This document shows positions 23,362 through 32,246 of a stretch of 64,000 nt of DNA, in pieces. Under the pieces are notes generated by a model. The model saw only the letters and a program-made list of their open reading frames with translations. It did no database searches and had not been told where the DNA came from. Where the stretch lies: positions 277,864 through 341,863 of the forward strand of contig JACRPN010000005.1 in assembly GCA_016223145.1 (NCBI GenBank), given 5' to 3'. This stretch comes from Armatimonadota bacterium (GTDB lineage Bacteria; Armatimonadota; Fimbriimonadia; Fimbriimonadales; Fimbriimonadaceae). A program made the translations under genes and the position numbers. The number at the start of each line of letters is the position of its first letter. Positions within the stretch are counted from its first letter, which is position 1.

Positions 23362-25392
23362 ATGAAGAAGCTAGCCATTACTCTTGTCCTCGTCGCAGGG
23401 ATTGCCGGGGTCGTCATCTCCAATTTGGGCCAAGGGAGGCAGCAGAGCGGCGTCTTGCCTGTTGTCAAGACGTTCAAAGCCGCCAAGGGCGTGAAGGATT
23501 CGACAACGCGCTTCAAACCGCAGATTGTCGATGGCATCCGCCACGTGATCGAGCGTCCAGAGAACCCCCTACCGCCACTTGCGCTCGGCAACAACTCTGA
23601 GGAGGCCACGGCACCTCACGGTGAGAACCAGGCTTACCAGCGCGTCGACAACACCCGTGCCGCACGGTTCCCAGGCATAGGCGCGACCGGCTGGGTCCCG
23701 CCAGACCCCAACCTCGCCGTAGGTTTGAACCACATCGTTGAGACCGTGAACTCCAGTGTGGCGTTTTTCAACAAATCGACCGGCCAGAAAACTTTCCAGC
23801 AAATCATGGATGGCGCAGGCGGCTTCTTCGGCTCCGTGGGCGCGACGGACTTCGTCTTCGACCCAAAGTGCTATTACGACAAGTCGTCGGGGCGCTTCAT
23901 TGTGCTTGCGCTTGAACTCCAAGACCCCACCATCTCCAAACTGCTGATCGCGGTTTCCGACGATGGCGACCCGAACGGCAACTGGTTCAAATACCGCATC
24001 GAGGCGGCGCTCACGGTCGGCTCAAACACCTACTGGATGGACTATCCGAGCCTGGGAGTCAACAAGGACGCCCTCGTCGTGTGCGGCAACATGTTCGCCA
24101 TGTCGGGCAGCAGTGGCTTTGCCGGGGTCGAGTTCGTGGTGATGACCAAGGCGCCGATGCTCACCGGTGGCGCGCCGACGGTTACCGTTTTGCGGGACGA
24201 GAACGCGGGGTCCGGCCAATGCGCCCAGATGGCGGACGCCGTCACGGACAAGATCTATGCCGCCGCCGCGGAGTCTACGAGTTCCATCCGCCTCTACGGC
24301 ATGACTTCCCTGACCAGTTCGCCGGCGATCACGTTCCAGTCCGTGGCGGTGCCCGGCTTCACTCCGCGTCAGAGGCCATCGCTGAGCACCAACGGACGCT
24401 TCCTCGACAACATCGATTCCCGCCTCTACAACGTGGCCTGGCGCAACGGAAAGCTCGTCACGGCGCATCACACACAGGTCTCCCCCGGCGACGACCGGAG
24501 CATCTGCCGGTGGTATGCCTTCAACACCAACAATTGGCCGGGCGCCGGGTCGCCCACGCTCGATCAGAGTGGCGATGTCAAGGGTTTGGGCGGCGAGGAC
24601 TACCACTTCCCGGCGATGAACATCAACCAGCTCGGCGATATCGGCATGATCTTCGCGCGCAGCAGCACGAGCATCACCGCCGACGGCATGGTGACCGCCC
24701 GACAGGCCGGCGATCCTCCAGGCACGATGGGCGCGCCGGTCATGGTGGAAACCAGCACCAACGCAAACTACGGCTCGCCGGGCGTGAACCGTTGGGGTGA
24801 CTACTATTCCACGCAGGTCGACCCTGCCGACGACACCACGTTCTGGGGCGTGGATATGGTCAGCGGGACCGGCGGCAATTGGCAGACAACGATTCACTCA
24901 TGGAGCATCGCCAACGTGCTGCCCCCGAAGGACTACGACGCGCTGACCGTCACCAAGTACGTCGGCCTCTCGTCACTTGGCGGCGTCACCGACATCCGCA
25001 AGGTCGACAGCCTTTACTTTTCGATCATCTCCGCGACGATGAAGGGCGTAGGCTACGCGGCAGGCGCCGAGGCGACCTACGCGATCGACGAAACCGCAAC
25101 CGGAGTCAAGTCGCTCAAGGTCACATGCACCAGCCGCGCCACCATGGCCACGACCGGGATGGTCTGGCTCTTCAACTGGTCGAAGAACGCCTATGAGCAC
25201 GTGGGCACCTTCCCGCTCTATGGAGTGGGCGCCAGCACGGGAACGGTGACGGTGTCGACGAACCCGGGCCGGTTCGTCAAGAGCTCAAAGGAAGTCAGAG
25301 TGCTCTTCAGAGCCCACACGCCGTCCAGACAAGCCAAGCCGTTCTCGTTGAGCATCGACCTGATGGGACTTCAAGTCGGCCCGAAGGGCTAG
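23362..25392 (+). CDS. Large secreted protein sharing a C-terminal domain with the adjacent protease
   Basis: 676 aa. Residues 1-21 are a signal segment (MKKLAITLVLVAGIAGVVIS). The body (ATGWVPPDPNLAVGLNHIVETVNSSV, FDPKCYYDKSSGRFIVLALE, SRLYNVAWRNGKLVTAHHTQV, GVNRWGDYYSTQVDP) has the repetitive beta pattern of a propeller-like fold and no catalytic motif I recognise. The last 120 residues (MKGVGYAAGAEATY ... TTGMVWLFNWSK ... PFSLSIDLMGL) match the C-terminal domain of the upstream S8 protease. A surface or matrix protein is likely. No clear RBS before the ATG. Confidence 0.8.
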   Translation: MKKLAITLVLVAGIAGVVISNLGQGRQQSGVLPVVKTFKAAKGVKDSTTRFKPQIVDGIRHVIERPENPLPPLALGNNSEEATAPHGENQAYQRVDNTRAARFPGIGATGWVPPDPNLAVGLNHIVETVNSSVAFFNKSTGQKTFQQIMDGAGGFFGSVGATDFVFDPKCYYDKSSGRFIVLALELQDPTISKLLIAVSDDGDPNGNWFKYRIEAALTVGSNTYWMDYPSLGVNKDALVVCGNMFAMSGSSGFAGVEFVVMTKAPMLTGGAPTVTVLRDENAGSGQCAQMADAVTDKIYAAAAESTSSIRLYGMTSLTSSPAITFQSVAVPGFTPRQRPSLSTNGRFLDNIDSRLYNVAWRNGKLVTAHHTQVSPGDDRSICRWYAFNTNNWPGAGSPTLDQSGDVKGLGGEDYHFPAMNINQLGDIGMIFARSSTSITADGMVTARQAGDPPGTMGAPVMVETSTNANYGSPGVNRWGDYYSTQVDPADDTTFWGVDMVSGTGGNWQTTIHSWSIANVLPPKDYDALTVTKYVGLSSLGGVTDIRKVDSLYFSIISATMKGVGYAAGAEATYAIDETATGVKSLKVTCTSRATMATTGMVWLFNWSKNAYEHVGTFPLYGVGASTGTVTVSTNPGRFVKSSKEVRVLFRAHTPSRQAKPFSLSIDLMGLQVGPKG

Positions 25393-25753
25393 GTGCCTGC
25401 CTCTCTCGCTGGGCCCGGACCATCAACAAATGCTGCTCCGGGCCCGGCCAGCACGTCTGCCTCTGGATTCGGTTGGATTCGATGGCCACTCCGTTTCCTG
25501 CAGGACCCTGAGGCTCCAGGGGCCGACCGGTTGAAGCGAGGAGCCTGCCCTCTTGCCGCCGAAGTTGGGTTACCTCCTCCCGTTGCGGGGAGGCTGTGGG
25601 CAGAGCGAACGGGGTGAGGGGGTGCGGGCCAGGAACGCCTATCTCACGGCGATGGAGCCTGCCCTGAGCCTAGCGATGGGGCAACGTCTTGGAGTGTGGT
25701 TCGCACAAACCGTATGCCGTGCAAGGGCGACCTCGTCGGCTTAGGAACAACCC
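25393..25753. other. 361-bp convergent gap
   Basis: Contains the hairpin at 25411-25445. A stretch near 25570-25625 (GCGGGGAGGCTGTGGGCAGA, GGGGTGAGGGGG) reads like a dispersed short-word tract. No gene seen. Confidence 0.5.
25411..25445. terminator. Perfect 9-bp hairpin between convergent genes
   Basis: GGGCCCGGA pairs with TCCGGGCCC across a 17-nt loop, 18 nt after the stop of the secreted protein gene. No T-run; possibly a bidirectional terminator. Confidence 0.5.
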
Positions 25754-28072
25754 CTATTCGGCCCTGCTGACGGCGTAGAGCGCCGCGACCATAAACCCCT
25801 CAGCGACAGGATACGCCTCAAAGGCCTGGGCCAGTTCTCTGGGCAGATGCTTCTCCATCGCCTTCAGTGCCCCGGGCTCATCGCCGGAGGAGAACCGATC
25901 AAGAGCAACCCGAGCCCGCTTGACGGTCTTGGTCAGGGGCTTGAGGGCCTCAATCAGGGCCGTATCCCGTGCGAAGCCCTCCAGCAAGAAAAGCCGGTAC
26001 AGCTCCATCTCGACCCCCAGCAACCGACCCGCGCCCAGCAGGCACCGCCGACGGGTGATGATGGATTTGCAGTGTCCCGCGTGCTCCAGGATCGTGCCCA
26101 GGTCCGTGATTTCACCCACGGCCCCCAGCGCGTAGGCAACCTCGCTTTCACCCTCATCGGAGAACTGTCGCAGCGAAGTCCTTAGCGCTTCCCGAGCTTC
26201 GATCAACTCGAGCTCGGCGACGGCCTCGGCCGCCGCGATCCGGTTGCTCGGATAGGGGTCCATCAGCGCATCCAGGAAGATCTGCACCGCCTGCCGTGCT
26301 CCGAGGAGGCGCAGGGCCTGGAGCGCCGAGCGGCGCAGGTCCGGATCGGCGTCCAGCGCCGCAGCCCGCATCAGCGGCTCCGTAGCGCTAGGTGACCCGA
26401 TCTTGCCGAGCGCTTTGGCCGCTGCGCGGCGCGTGAGAGCCCGGGGGCTCTCCAGATAGCGGACCAGCGGCTGCACCGCCTCCTCGTCCTGAAGCTCGCC
26501 CAGAGCTTCAAAGGTCTCCTCATCCACCAGGTCCGGGTGGTCCTCCAACATGTGGACCAGGGCAGGCACTGCCCCGGGGTCTTGCAGCTTGGCGAGCGCC
26601 TCGGCAGCCTGCCGCCTGACCCTGGGTGAAGGATCATGCAGCGCGGCAATGATCTCTTCAAGCGCCAAAGAAAGCCCCTGGGACGCTGCACGGTGGATGG
26701 CTTCCTCGCGGTGGCCGGGCGTCTCGCTCTTGGCAAGGCTCCTGAGCGCCCCATAACCCTTCGGCGTGACCTTGCGGATGTGCTTCAGGGCCTCACGGAG
26801 CCGCACCGAACCCTCCTCGCGCACCGACAGCAGCGGGAACACCGCCAGGAACCGGGCCAGCATCGCCGTCCCAAAGAGCACCTTGTAAGCGACGTCGGGC
26901 GCCCAAAAAGTGCGGTACAGCGCCATAAGTTCGCCGCCGACCAAGGGTGAGAGGCCGCCCACCAGAGCCTGAACCGCCAAGCCGACGCCGATGTAATTCG
27001 CTCGGTCCTCGGGCTTGGCCGTCGCGAGCAGGATGTTGAGCTGGCAGAGGGTGGCGCCTCCCCACATCAGGCCGGAAAAGATGTGCCCTGGGATCAAGAT
27101 TGCGGCATTCACCGTGTCCTGGCCGGGATGGCAGAACATCCACATGACGGGTGTGAGCGTGATCCCGAACGCCAGCAGGAAGAGCACCGGGCGATTTCCA
27201 TATTTGTCGGCCAGGTAGCCCCAGAACCGCGTGAATGCGACGATCCCGACCGCCTGCATCGCGCCCGCTACCGTCAGGATCTTGAACGACATGTTCAGGC
27301 TCTCGATGGCGAACGCGCTGAAGAGGTTGCCGGCAATCGTCTGGCCCACTACGAACACCGTCAGGAACGCAAGGACCTTGCGGAAGTCCCTGTCTCGGAC
27401 GGGGTTCAGCATCGCCGACAGGCCCTCGCGGATCGACTGCTTGACCGGGTTGGCCCGCGGCAGATCGTGCATACGAAGGAAGAACACGAGGCTCCCGGCT
27501 CCGCACAACGCGCCGAAGCCGAAGATGGTGGAGAACCCGACGTCAGCCGAGCCGGTGTCCTTGAAGAAGTCGAGGACCACGCCGCCGATGACGCCGACCG
27601 TCGCCCCGACGGCCGTGGCGATGATCTGCCGCCGGCCGAAATACCAGCCGCGCGAGGACGCCGGGACCAATTCTGCAAGCCAGTCGTTGTAGATCGGGTT
27701 CACAAAGAGCGAGCAGGCCGCCGCCGCCGAAACGCACACGGCGACGAGTGTCAGCTTCAGACTTGCGCCAAGCGTGACCAGCGGCAGCAGGATCAAGGGC
27801 CAATGCAGCAAGCGCCATAGGAGCCCACCCGGAAACACGAAGCGCTTGTAGCTGGAAAAGCTCCTCCCGACAATGGCGCCCGGAATCTGAAGCACGCCGA
27901 ACAGGCTGGGAAGGGCGACGAGCAGGTTGACCCAGGCGTCAGAACCGCCCAAATGCTTGACGTAGCCGACCAGAAACGTCCCGGAAACCAGCGTGCCGAA
28001 GGCGGTCGCGAGCGCCACGTCCACATTCGCGTTCTTGAGCGATTTGAGGGTTTCCAGGCGGCTCGGACCCAT
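25754..28072 (-). CDS. MFS transporter fused to HEAT repeats
   Basis: 772 aa. Residues about 1-430 are a 12-helix MFS domain (LATAFGTLVSGTFLVGYVKHLGG, PIYNDWLAELVPASSRGWYFGRRQ, FTRFWGYLADKYGNRPVLF). Residues about 435-720 are a cytoplasmic array of roughly seven HEAT/PBS-lyase-type repeats (DPSPRVRRQAAEALAKLQDP, LTRRAAAKALGKIGSP, DADPDLRRSALQALRLLGA). Substrate is unknown. The repeats would form a docking surface on the inner face of the membrane. It stands alone on the minus strand. Confidence 0.9.
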   Translation of the reverse strand: MGPSRLETLKSLKNANVDVALATAFGTLVSGTFLVGYVKHLGGSDAWVNLLVALPSLFGVLQIPGAIVGRSFSSYKRFVFPGGLLWRLLHWPLILLPLVTLGASLKLTLVAVCVSAAAACSLFVNPIYNDWLAELVPASSRGWYFGRRQIIATAVGATVGVIGGVVLDFFKDTGSADVGFSTIFGFGALCGAGSLVFFLRMHDLPRANPVKQSIREGLSAMLNPVRDRDFRKVLAFLTVFVVGQTIAGNLFSAFAIESLNMSFKILTVAGAMQAVGIVAFTRFWGYLADKYGNRPVLFLLAFGITLTPVMWMFCHPGQDTVNAAILIPGHIFSGLMWGGATLCQLNILLATAKPEDRANYIGVGLAVQALVGGLSPLVGGELMALYRTFWAPDVAYKVLFGTAMLARFLAVFPLLSVREEGSVRLREALKHIRKVTPKGYGALRSLAKSETPGHREEAIHRAASQGLSLALEEIIAALHDPSPRVRRQAAEALAKLQDPGAVPALVHMLEDHPDLVDEETFEALGELQDEEAVQPLVRYLESPRALTRRAAAKALGKIGSPSATEPLMRAAALDADPDLRRSALQALRLLGARQAVQIFLDALMDPYPSNRIAAAEAVAELELIEAREALRTSLRQFSDEGESEVAYALGAVGEITDLGTILEHAGHCKSIITRRRCLLGAGRLLGVEMELYRLFLLEGFARDTALIEALKPLTKTVKRARVALDRFSSGDEPGALKAMEKHLPRELAQAFEAYPVAEGFMVAALYAVSRAE

Positions 28073-28139
28073 CCCCCTATTGTCCCGATTCGCGGGGATC
28101 GCGGCTCAAGGCTGAAGGATTGAGCTGAGCGTTCAGGGG

Positions 28140-28200
28140 CCGCGACGCCCGACAGGCGATGGGCGAAGCATGATGAGCGATGCGCGAAGAGCGATGGGCA
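28140..28200. repeat. GCGATGGGC/GCGAAGA word tract
   Basis: Degenerate words GCGATGGG, CGAAGCAT, GCGATGCG, CGAAGAGC, GATGGGCA. Their reverse complements (TCGCGCTT, CGCCCATC, ATCGCGTA) occur at about 59180-59215. Confidence 0.65.
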
Positions 28201-28216
28201 ATGCTTTCACCCACCA

Positions 28217-28376
28217 CCTGACAACCTGACAACCCGAAAACCTGAACACCCGAAGACCTGACAACCTGAAAACCTGAAAACCTGACAACCCGAAAACCTT
28301 ACAACCCGAAAACCTGAACACCCGAAGACCTGACAACCCGAAGACCTGACAACCTGAAAACCTGAATACCTGAACA
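28217..28376. repeat. Octamer array, 20 consecutive units
   Basis: Exactly twenty 8-bp units in unbroken phase. Consensus is CCtGAaaA: positions 1, 2 and 8 are constant, 4-5 nearly so, while 3, 6 and 7 vary (CCTGACAA, CCCGAAAA, CCTGAACA, CCCGAAGA, CCTTACAA). Adjacent units differ by substitution while unit length is perfectly kept, unlike simple slippage tracts. Not a CRISPR: there are no spacers. Confidence 0.9.
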
Positions 28377-28421
28377 CCACCCACCACCCCCCACCGCCCC
28401 CCATCCCCCATAATCTCTCCC

Positions 28422-29087
28422 ATGGCGCGGCGCTATAAGCCCTGGTACGGCTTCATCATCTGGCTGGCGCGCACCGTGCTGTTCAAACTCACCGGCGGCA
28501 TTCGCGTCGTCGGGCAGGAGAACGTCCCCTTCACCGGCCCGCTGATCGTCGCCCCCAATCATTCGAGCAACCTCGATCCCGAAGCCGCCGCCGTCTGCGT
28601 GGGGCGGCAGATCACCTTCATGGCCAAGGCGCAGCTCTTCAAGGTTCCGGTCCTGGGCCAACTCATCCGTTCGCTGGGCGCGTTCCCGGTGCACCGCGGC
28701 ACCGCAGACACCGAGGCCTTGCGCCTGACCTACAGGTTGCTCGGCGAGGGGCGCGCGGTGTTGGTCTTCCCCGAGGGGACGCGGGGTGATGGCAAGCAGC
28801 TTCTTCCCGTGAGCAGGGGCATCGCCATGATCGCCAAGCGATCTGGAGCGCCGGTGCTTCCTGTCGCCATCATTGGCAATCACAAGAAGATGCCCAAAGG
28901 ACGCCCCTGGATCGGCTGGGGGCGGACGATCGTCGCTTTCGCAAAGCCCCTGAGATTTGAGGACTTCCAGGAGGGCCGATCGGAAAAGGAGGCTGGCGAG
29001 GCCCTGGCACGGGCCTGGTGCGCGGAGATCGTGAGACTCTTCAGGGAGCAGGGCGCAAAAATCGAGATGCCTGAGACGGCAGCATAG
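28422..29087 (+). CDS. plsC: 1-acyl-sn-glycerol-3-phosphate acyltransferase
   Basis: 221 aa, usual PlsC length. Acylates lysophosphatidic acid at the inner membrane in phospholipid synthesis. N-terminal hydrophobic segment (FIIWLARTVLFKLTGG), catalytic H-x4-D in NHSSNLD, substrate motif VFPEGTRGDG and PVAIIGNHKKM. ATG directly after a C-rich stretch; no clear RBS. Flanked on both sides by short-word arrays. Confidence 0.93.
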   Translation: MARRYKPWYGFIIWLARTVLFKLTGGIRVVGQENVPFTGPLIVAPNHSSNLDPEAAAVCVGRQITFMAKAQLFKVPVLGQLIRSLGAFPVHRGTADTEALRLTYRLLGEGRAVLVFPEGTRGDGKQLLPVSRGIAMIAKRSGAPVLPVAIIGNHKKMPKGRPWIGWGRTIVAFAKPLRFEDFQEGRSEKEAGEALARAWCAEIVRLFREQGAKIEMPETAA

Positions 29088-29139
29088 CGGGCGAAAGCCG
29101 CTCAATGGGGTGCAGGAAGCCTCCTTCCGGACTTCGCTC

Positions 29140-29290
29140 TTCGCCCTTCGCCCTTCGCCCCCATCCGAAGCACCTGAACACCTGCCAACCCCAACACCTT
29201 AGCACCAAAGCACCTGGCCACCCAACACCCAACACCATAACACCATAACACCTGAGCACCTGAGCACCTGAGCACCTGACAACCCCAACA
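29140..29290. repeat. CTTCGCC words then CCNNANCA octamer array
   Basis: Begins with 7-bp words (CTTCGCC, repeated three times near 29140-29160). From 29173 to 29290 about fifteen mostly 8-bp units follow: CCTGAACA, CCTTAGCA, CCAAAGCA, CCTGGCCA, CCATAACA twice, CCTGAGCA three times, CCCCAACA. Two units are 7 bp. Same grammar as 28217 with different letters in the variable core. Confidence 0.85.
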
Positions 29291-29343
29291 CCCCCGCCTG
29301 CGAAATGATCGCAAAGAACCCCAATTTCCGCTATCCTATCCCT

Positions 29344-30540
29344 ATGCTCTCGCTCCTGCTTGCTGTTTCACTGCTCCAGCCAACCGCACCGCAAGACGTC
29401 GCCCGGGCGCATGCGCTTGAGCTGCACAAGCGATATCCGCTCATCGACGGCCACAACGATCTACCCTGGTCGTTCAGGCGCGGCGGCGGCAACATCTTCG
29501 ACCAAGTCGACATCCGCAAGTTCCGGGAGGGCGGCCAGACCGACATCCCCCGGCTCCGCGCCGGCGGCTTGGGTGGGCAGTTTTGGTCGGTCTACGTGCC
29601 CGTTTCGCTGGGGGCGGATGAAGCCGTCAAAACCACGAAGGAGCAGATCGGCATCGTCTACAAACTGGCCAAGCGTTACCCGGACACCTTCGAAATCGCC
29701 TGGACCGCTGACGACGTGGAGCGGATCTTTCGATCCGGCAAGGTCGCCTCAATGGTGGGCATGGAGGGCGGCCACAGCATCAACAACTCTCTGAAGACGC
29801 TGGGAGACATGTACCGGCTGGGCGCCAGGTACATGACGCTCACCCACAGCCTGAACACCCCCTGGGCCGATAGCGCCACCGACGAGCCGAAGAGCCACGG
29901 GCTGAACGACTTCGGACGCAAGGTCGTGCTCGAAATGAACCGCCTTGGCATGCTCGTGGACCTGTCTCACGTGAGCGCCGAGACCATGCACGACGTGCTC
30001 GACGTCGCCAAAGCGCCCGTGATCTTCTCTCACTCCGGCTCTCGAGCGGTCTGTGACCATCCCCGAAACGTGCCCGACGACGTGCTTCGAAGGCTCAAGA
30101 AGAACGGCGGCGTGTGTATGGTGGTCATCTTCGGCCCGTACACGTCGCAGGCGATCGCCGACTGGAACAAAACGCGCACCGCTTACCGGCAGGGCCTGGA
30201 TCGTCAGGCCGTCGGAGTCAGCCAGATCGAAGCCAAGATGGCCGATTGGGAGAAGTCCCACCCCCGCCCCAAAGCAACCCTCAAACAGGTCGCCGACCAC
30301 ATTGACCACATCCGAAAGGTCGCTGGGATCGACTCCATCGGCATCGGGTCGGACTTCGACGGCGGGGGCGGCGTGGACGGCCTGAATGACGTCTCGCAAT
30401 ACCCAGACCTCACCGCCGAGCTCATCCGAAGGGGCTACAAGGACGAAGAGATCGGCAAGATTCTGGGCCTGAACGTCCTGCGCGTCATGCGAGAAGCGGA
30501 GCGTGTGGCAAGAGAGATGAAGGCGGCCACGACCAAATAG
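29344..30540 (+). CDS. Membrane dipeptidase (peptidase M19)
   Basis: 398 aa from ATG 29344, giving a signal peptide (MLSLLLAVSLLQPT); 13 upstream in-frame codons are excluded. Binuclear zinc residues are visible: His and Asp in LIDGHNDLPW, Glu in MEGGHSINN, His in DLSHVSAET, His in FSHSGSRAV and Asp in GIGSDFDGGGG. Hydrolyses dipeptides, probably outside the cytoplasm. Possibly co-transcribed with the membrane protein gene 19 nt downstream. Confidence 0.95.
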   Translation: MLSLLLAVSLLQPTAPQDVARAHALELHKRYPLIDGHNDLPWSFRRGGGNIFDQVDIRKFREGGQTDIPRLRAGGLGGQFWSVYVPVSLGADEAVKTTKEQIGIVYKLAKRYPDTFEIAWTADDVERIFRSGKVASMVGMEGGHSINNSLKTLGDMYRLGARYMTLTHSLNTPWADSATDEPKSHGLNDFGRKVVLEMNRLGMLVDLSHVSAETMHDVLDVAKAPVIFSHSGSRAVCDHPRNVPDDVLRRLKKNGGVCMVVIFGPYTSQAIADWNKTRTAYRQGLDRQAVGVSQIEAKMADWEKSHPRPKATLKQVADHIDHIRKVAGIDSIGIGSDFDGGGGVDGLNDVSQYPDLTAELIRRGYKDEEIGKILGLNVLRVMREAERVAREMKAATTK

Positions 30541-30559
30541 CCGTCAAGACCTCATCCAC

Positions 30560-31318
30560 ATGAAGACGCTGCGCCTGGGCTGGGTTTGGGAATCGTGGAA
30601 GTGGCTGAACCGTGCGATTTGGCCTTGGCTGTGCGCTACGGTGCTGTTGCTGCTGTTCGGCGTCGGGGAGCTTTTCACTTGGAGCTGGTTCAAGGGTCTG
30701 GTACTCAGCCGAAGCGACTGGAAACAGCCCCTCACATGGCAGGAGCTTCTGCGCCTGCTACCGTACCAACTGCCCCACTCCGCGCTTCTCTTTGCTTTCA
30801 GTTGGTGCCTATCTGCCGGGCTGATCGGAATGGCGCTCAAGCAGTTTCGGGGCCAATCAATACGCGCGGAGGACCTGTTCGCACACCTTAGGCTCTTCCC
30901 AAAGCTCGTTCCGCCGGCTATTGGAGCAGCAATCGGTTGGTGGCTGCTCTCGGTCGCACTTTGGTCGCTGGCTGGGTCGCGATGGGATTCCTGGCTCGCG
31001 ATGCCCTTTGAGAGCCTCGCATCAGGGCTCTTCATGCTCACCCTGCCGCTGATGACGGATCGGGGGCTTTCGCTGCGCGACGCCACGCAAGAGTCCGTTA
31101 GGCTGCTGGGCAGCCAGTATCCAAGGGCCGTGGCTTTTCACTTCTGGGCGTCGTTGGTCTCGTTACTCGGGGTCTTTCTATGTTGGGTTGGCGCCTTCTG
31201 GAGCTGGCCCATCCTCTACATCTCAATCGCAAGAGCCTACGCTGAGCTGGTGGGGCTGCGGGCAGAGGCTGTCCAGGAGCAACAGAGCCCGACATCTGAA
31301 CCCTCATTCCAGGTGTAG
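30560..31318 (+). CDS. Integral membrane protein of unknown function
   Basis: 252 aa, Trp-rich, with about five or six membrane helices (AIWPWLCATVLLLLFGVGEL, ALLFAFSWCLSAGLIGMAL, FHFWASLVSLLGVFLCWVGAF). The loop LPLMTDRGLSLRDATQESVRL resembles DUF975-like proteins but I cannot confirm the family. It lies 19 nt after the M19 dipeptidase gene. Confidence 0.75.
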   Translation: MKTLRLGWVWESWKWLNRAIWPWLCATVLLLLFGVGELFTWSWFKGLVLSRSDWKQPLTWQELLRLLPYQLPHSALLFAFSWCLSAGLIGMALKQFRGQSIRAEDLFAHLRLFPKLVPPAIGAAIGWWLLSVALWSLAGSRWDSWLAMPFESLASGLFMLTLPLMTDRGLSLRDATQESVRLLGSQYPRAVAFHFWASLVSLLGVFLCWVGAFWSWPILYISIARAYAELVGLRAEAVQEQQSPTSEPSFQV

Positions 31319-31427
31319 ATTCAGTTGCCCCATGGGCCGGCCCAACTCAGCGAAAGCCGAAAACCGGCCTGGAACCGGGTCCCAGTCAGCGAACGAACCC
31401 TAATGGGGACTGGTGAGGCACGCGTGG

Positions 31428-31446
31428 CCCAGGCGTCTCGCCTGGG
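31428..31446. repeat. Palindrome with 3-nt loop (TCT)
   Basis: CCCAGGCG-TCT-CGCCTGGG, perfect 8-bp stem. First of three evenly spaced palindromes. Confidence 0.8.
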
Positions 31447-31499
31447 TGACCCAGGTTCAACGACTGGAACTAATGGGCTCAGATGATGCATCTCTCAAC

Positions 31500-31516
31500 G
31501 GACCCTGAAAGGGTCC
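31500..31516. repeat. Palindrome with 3-nt loop (GAA)
   Basis: GGACCCT-GAA-AGGGTCC, perfect 7-bp stem, 72 bp after the previous one. Confidence 0.8.
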
Positions 31517-31572
31517 AAGAACGCTAGCCGGCTGTCGAAGACACCGGGCGCCGGGGGCCGCCTCGTACCTTC

Positions 31573-31589
31573 CGACCCTGGAGGGGTCG
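31573..31589. repeat. Palindrome with 3-nt loop (GGA)
   Basis: CGACCCT-GGA-GGGGTCG, 7-bp stem with one T-G pair, 73 bp after the previous one. Confidence 0.75.
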
Positions 31590-31669
31590 CAGACCGCGCT
31601 TCTTCTGGGTCCCCGACGGCGAGGGTCAGCAATCTGAACCCGGCCTGCCACCCTTCGAGCGGCTGATCG

Positions 31670-31889
31670 GGCCAGCCACTGCGTGGCCTCTTCTTGTGTG
31701 AGCCCTGACTGCCGTTAGCCCCTTTGTTGTGTGGCTACCCACTTTGTGGGTTGAATCTCAAGGCCTTGCGTTGAAGGTCGGCCAGCCACTGCGTGGCCCC
31801 TTTTTGTGTGAGTCCAAACTTCCATTAGCCCTCTTGTTGTGTGGCTACCCACTTTGTGGGTTGAATCTCAAGGCCTTGCGTTGAAGGTC
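31670..31889. repeat. Two tandem 110-bp repeats, each with two 3-nt-loop hairpins
   Basis: Copies at 31670-31779 and 31780-31889 differ at about ten positions. Each contains GCCAC-TGC-GTGGC and, 62 bp on, ACCCAC-TTT-GTGGGT. The block just before the second hairpin (TTGTTGTGTGGCTACC) is the best conserved part and recurs at 32111-32190 (inverted) and 32969-33046. Confidence 0.9.
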
Positions 31890-32110
31890 TGAGCAGACCT
31901 ACAATCCCCAAAATGCAGCCAGGCAAGAGGGTGGCCATCAATGCTCCAGGCCATGCCCACCAACTCACCTATTCTTGCTACAAGAGGCTGCCCAGTCGAG
32001 CCGCCGAACTGCGAATCTGGGGTCTGGGAGCAATATTGGGAGCCCGAATGACGCTGGTCCGGCGTACAATGGATGCGTGGCCATCCTCTCAACGTCATGC
32101 TGGGGATACA

Positions 32111-32190
32111 ACCCCGATGATCGGGGTAGCCACACAACAAGAGGTCACACGAAGGTCAGGGGTGAACGATGGAGACCACGCAATGCGTGG
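32111..32190 (-). repeat. Inverted copy of the paired-hairpin element with replaced stems
   Basis: On the minus strand: CCACGC-ATT-GCGTGG, then after 64 bp the conserved TTGTTGTGTGGCTACC core leading into ACCCCGA-TCA-TCGGGGT. Both stems differ from the other copies but remain perfectly paired around 3-nt loops. The copy lies 56 nt before the orphan gene. Confidence 0.85.
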
Positions 32191-32246
32191 GCACCCGGGA
32201 AGGGTTATGTTGTATTCGCATTGCATAAACGGCAGGTGCACCCAAG

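Larger units (their letters stand above)
28073..28421. other. Repeat-filled gap between divergent MFS-HEAT and plsC genes
   Basis: Holds a GCGATGGG/GCGAAGA word tract (28140-28200) and the 20-unit octamer array (28217-28376). The plsC ATG follows only 45 nt after the array, so promoter elements must be squeezed between or overlap the words. Confidence 0.6.
31319..32246. other. 928-bp gene-free region with hairpin elements
   Basis: No credible gene. It holds three isolated 3-nt-loop palindromes spaced 72-73 bp (31428, 31500, 31573), two tandem 110-bp repeats (31670-31889) and an inverted copy of their core (32111-32190). GC falls toward the right end. Confidence 0.7.

Noticed and set aside
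28217-28376. Possible CRISPR array
   Set aside because: Units are 8 bp and contiguous with no spacers, and no cas gene is in the window.
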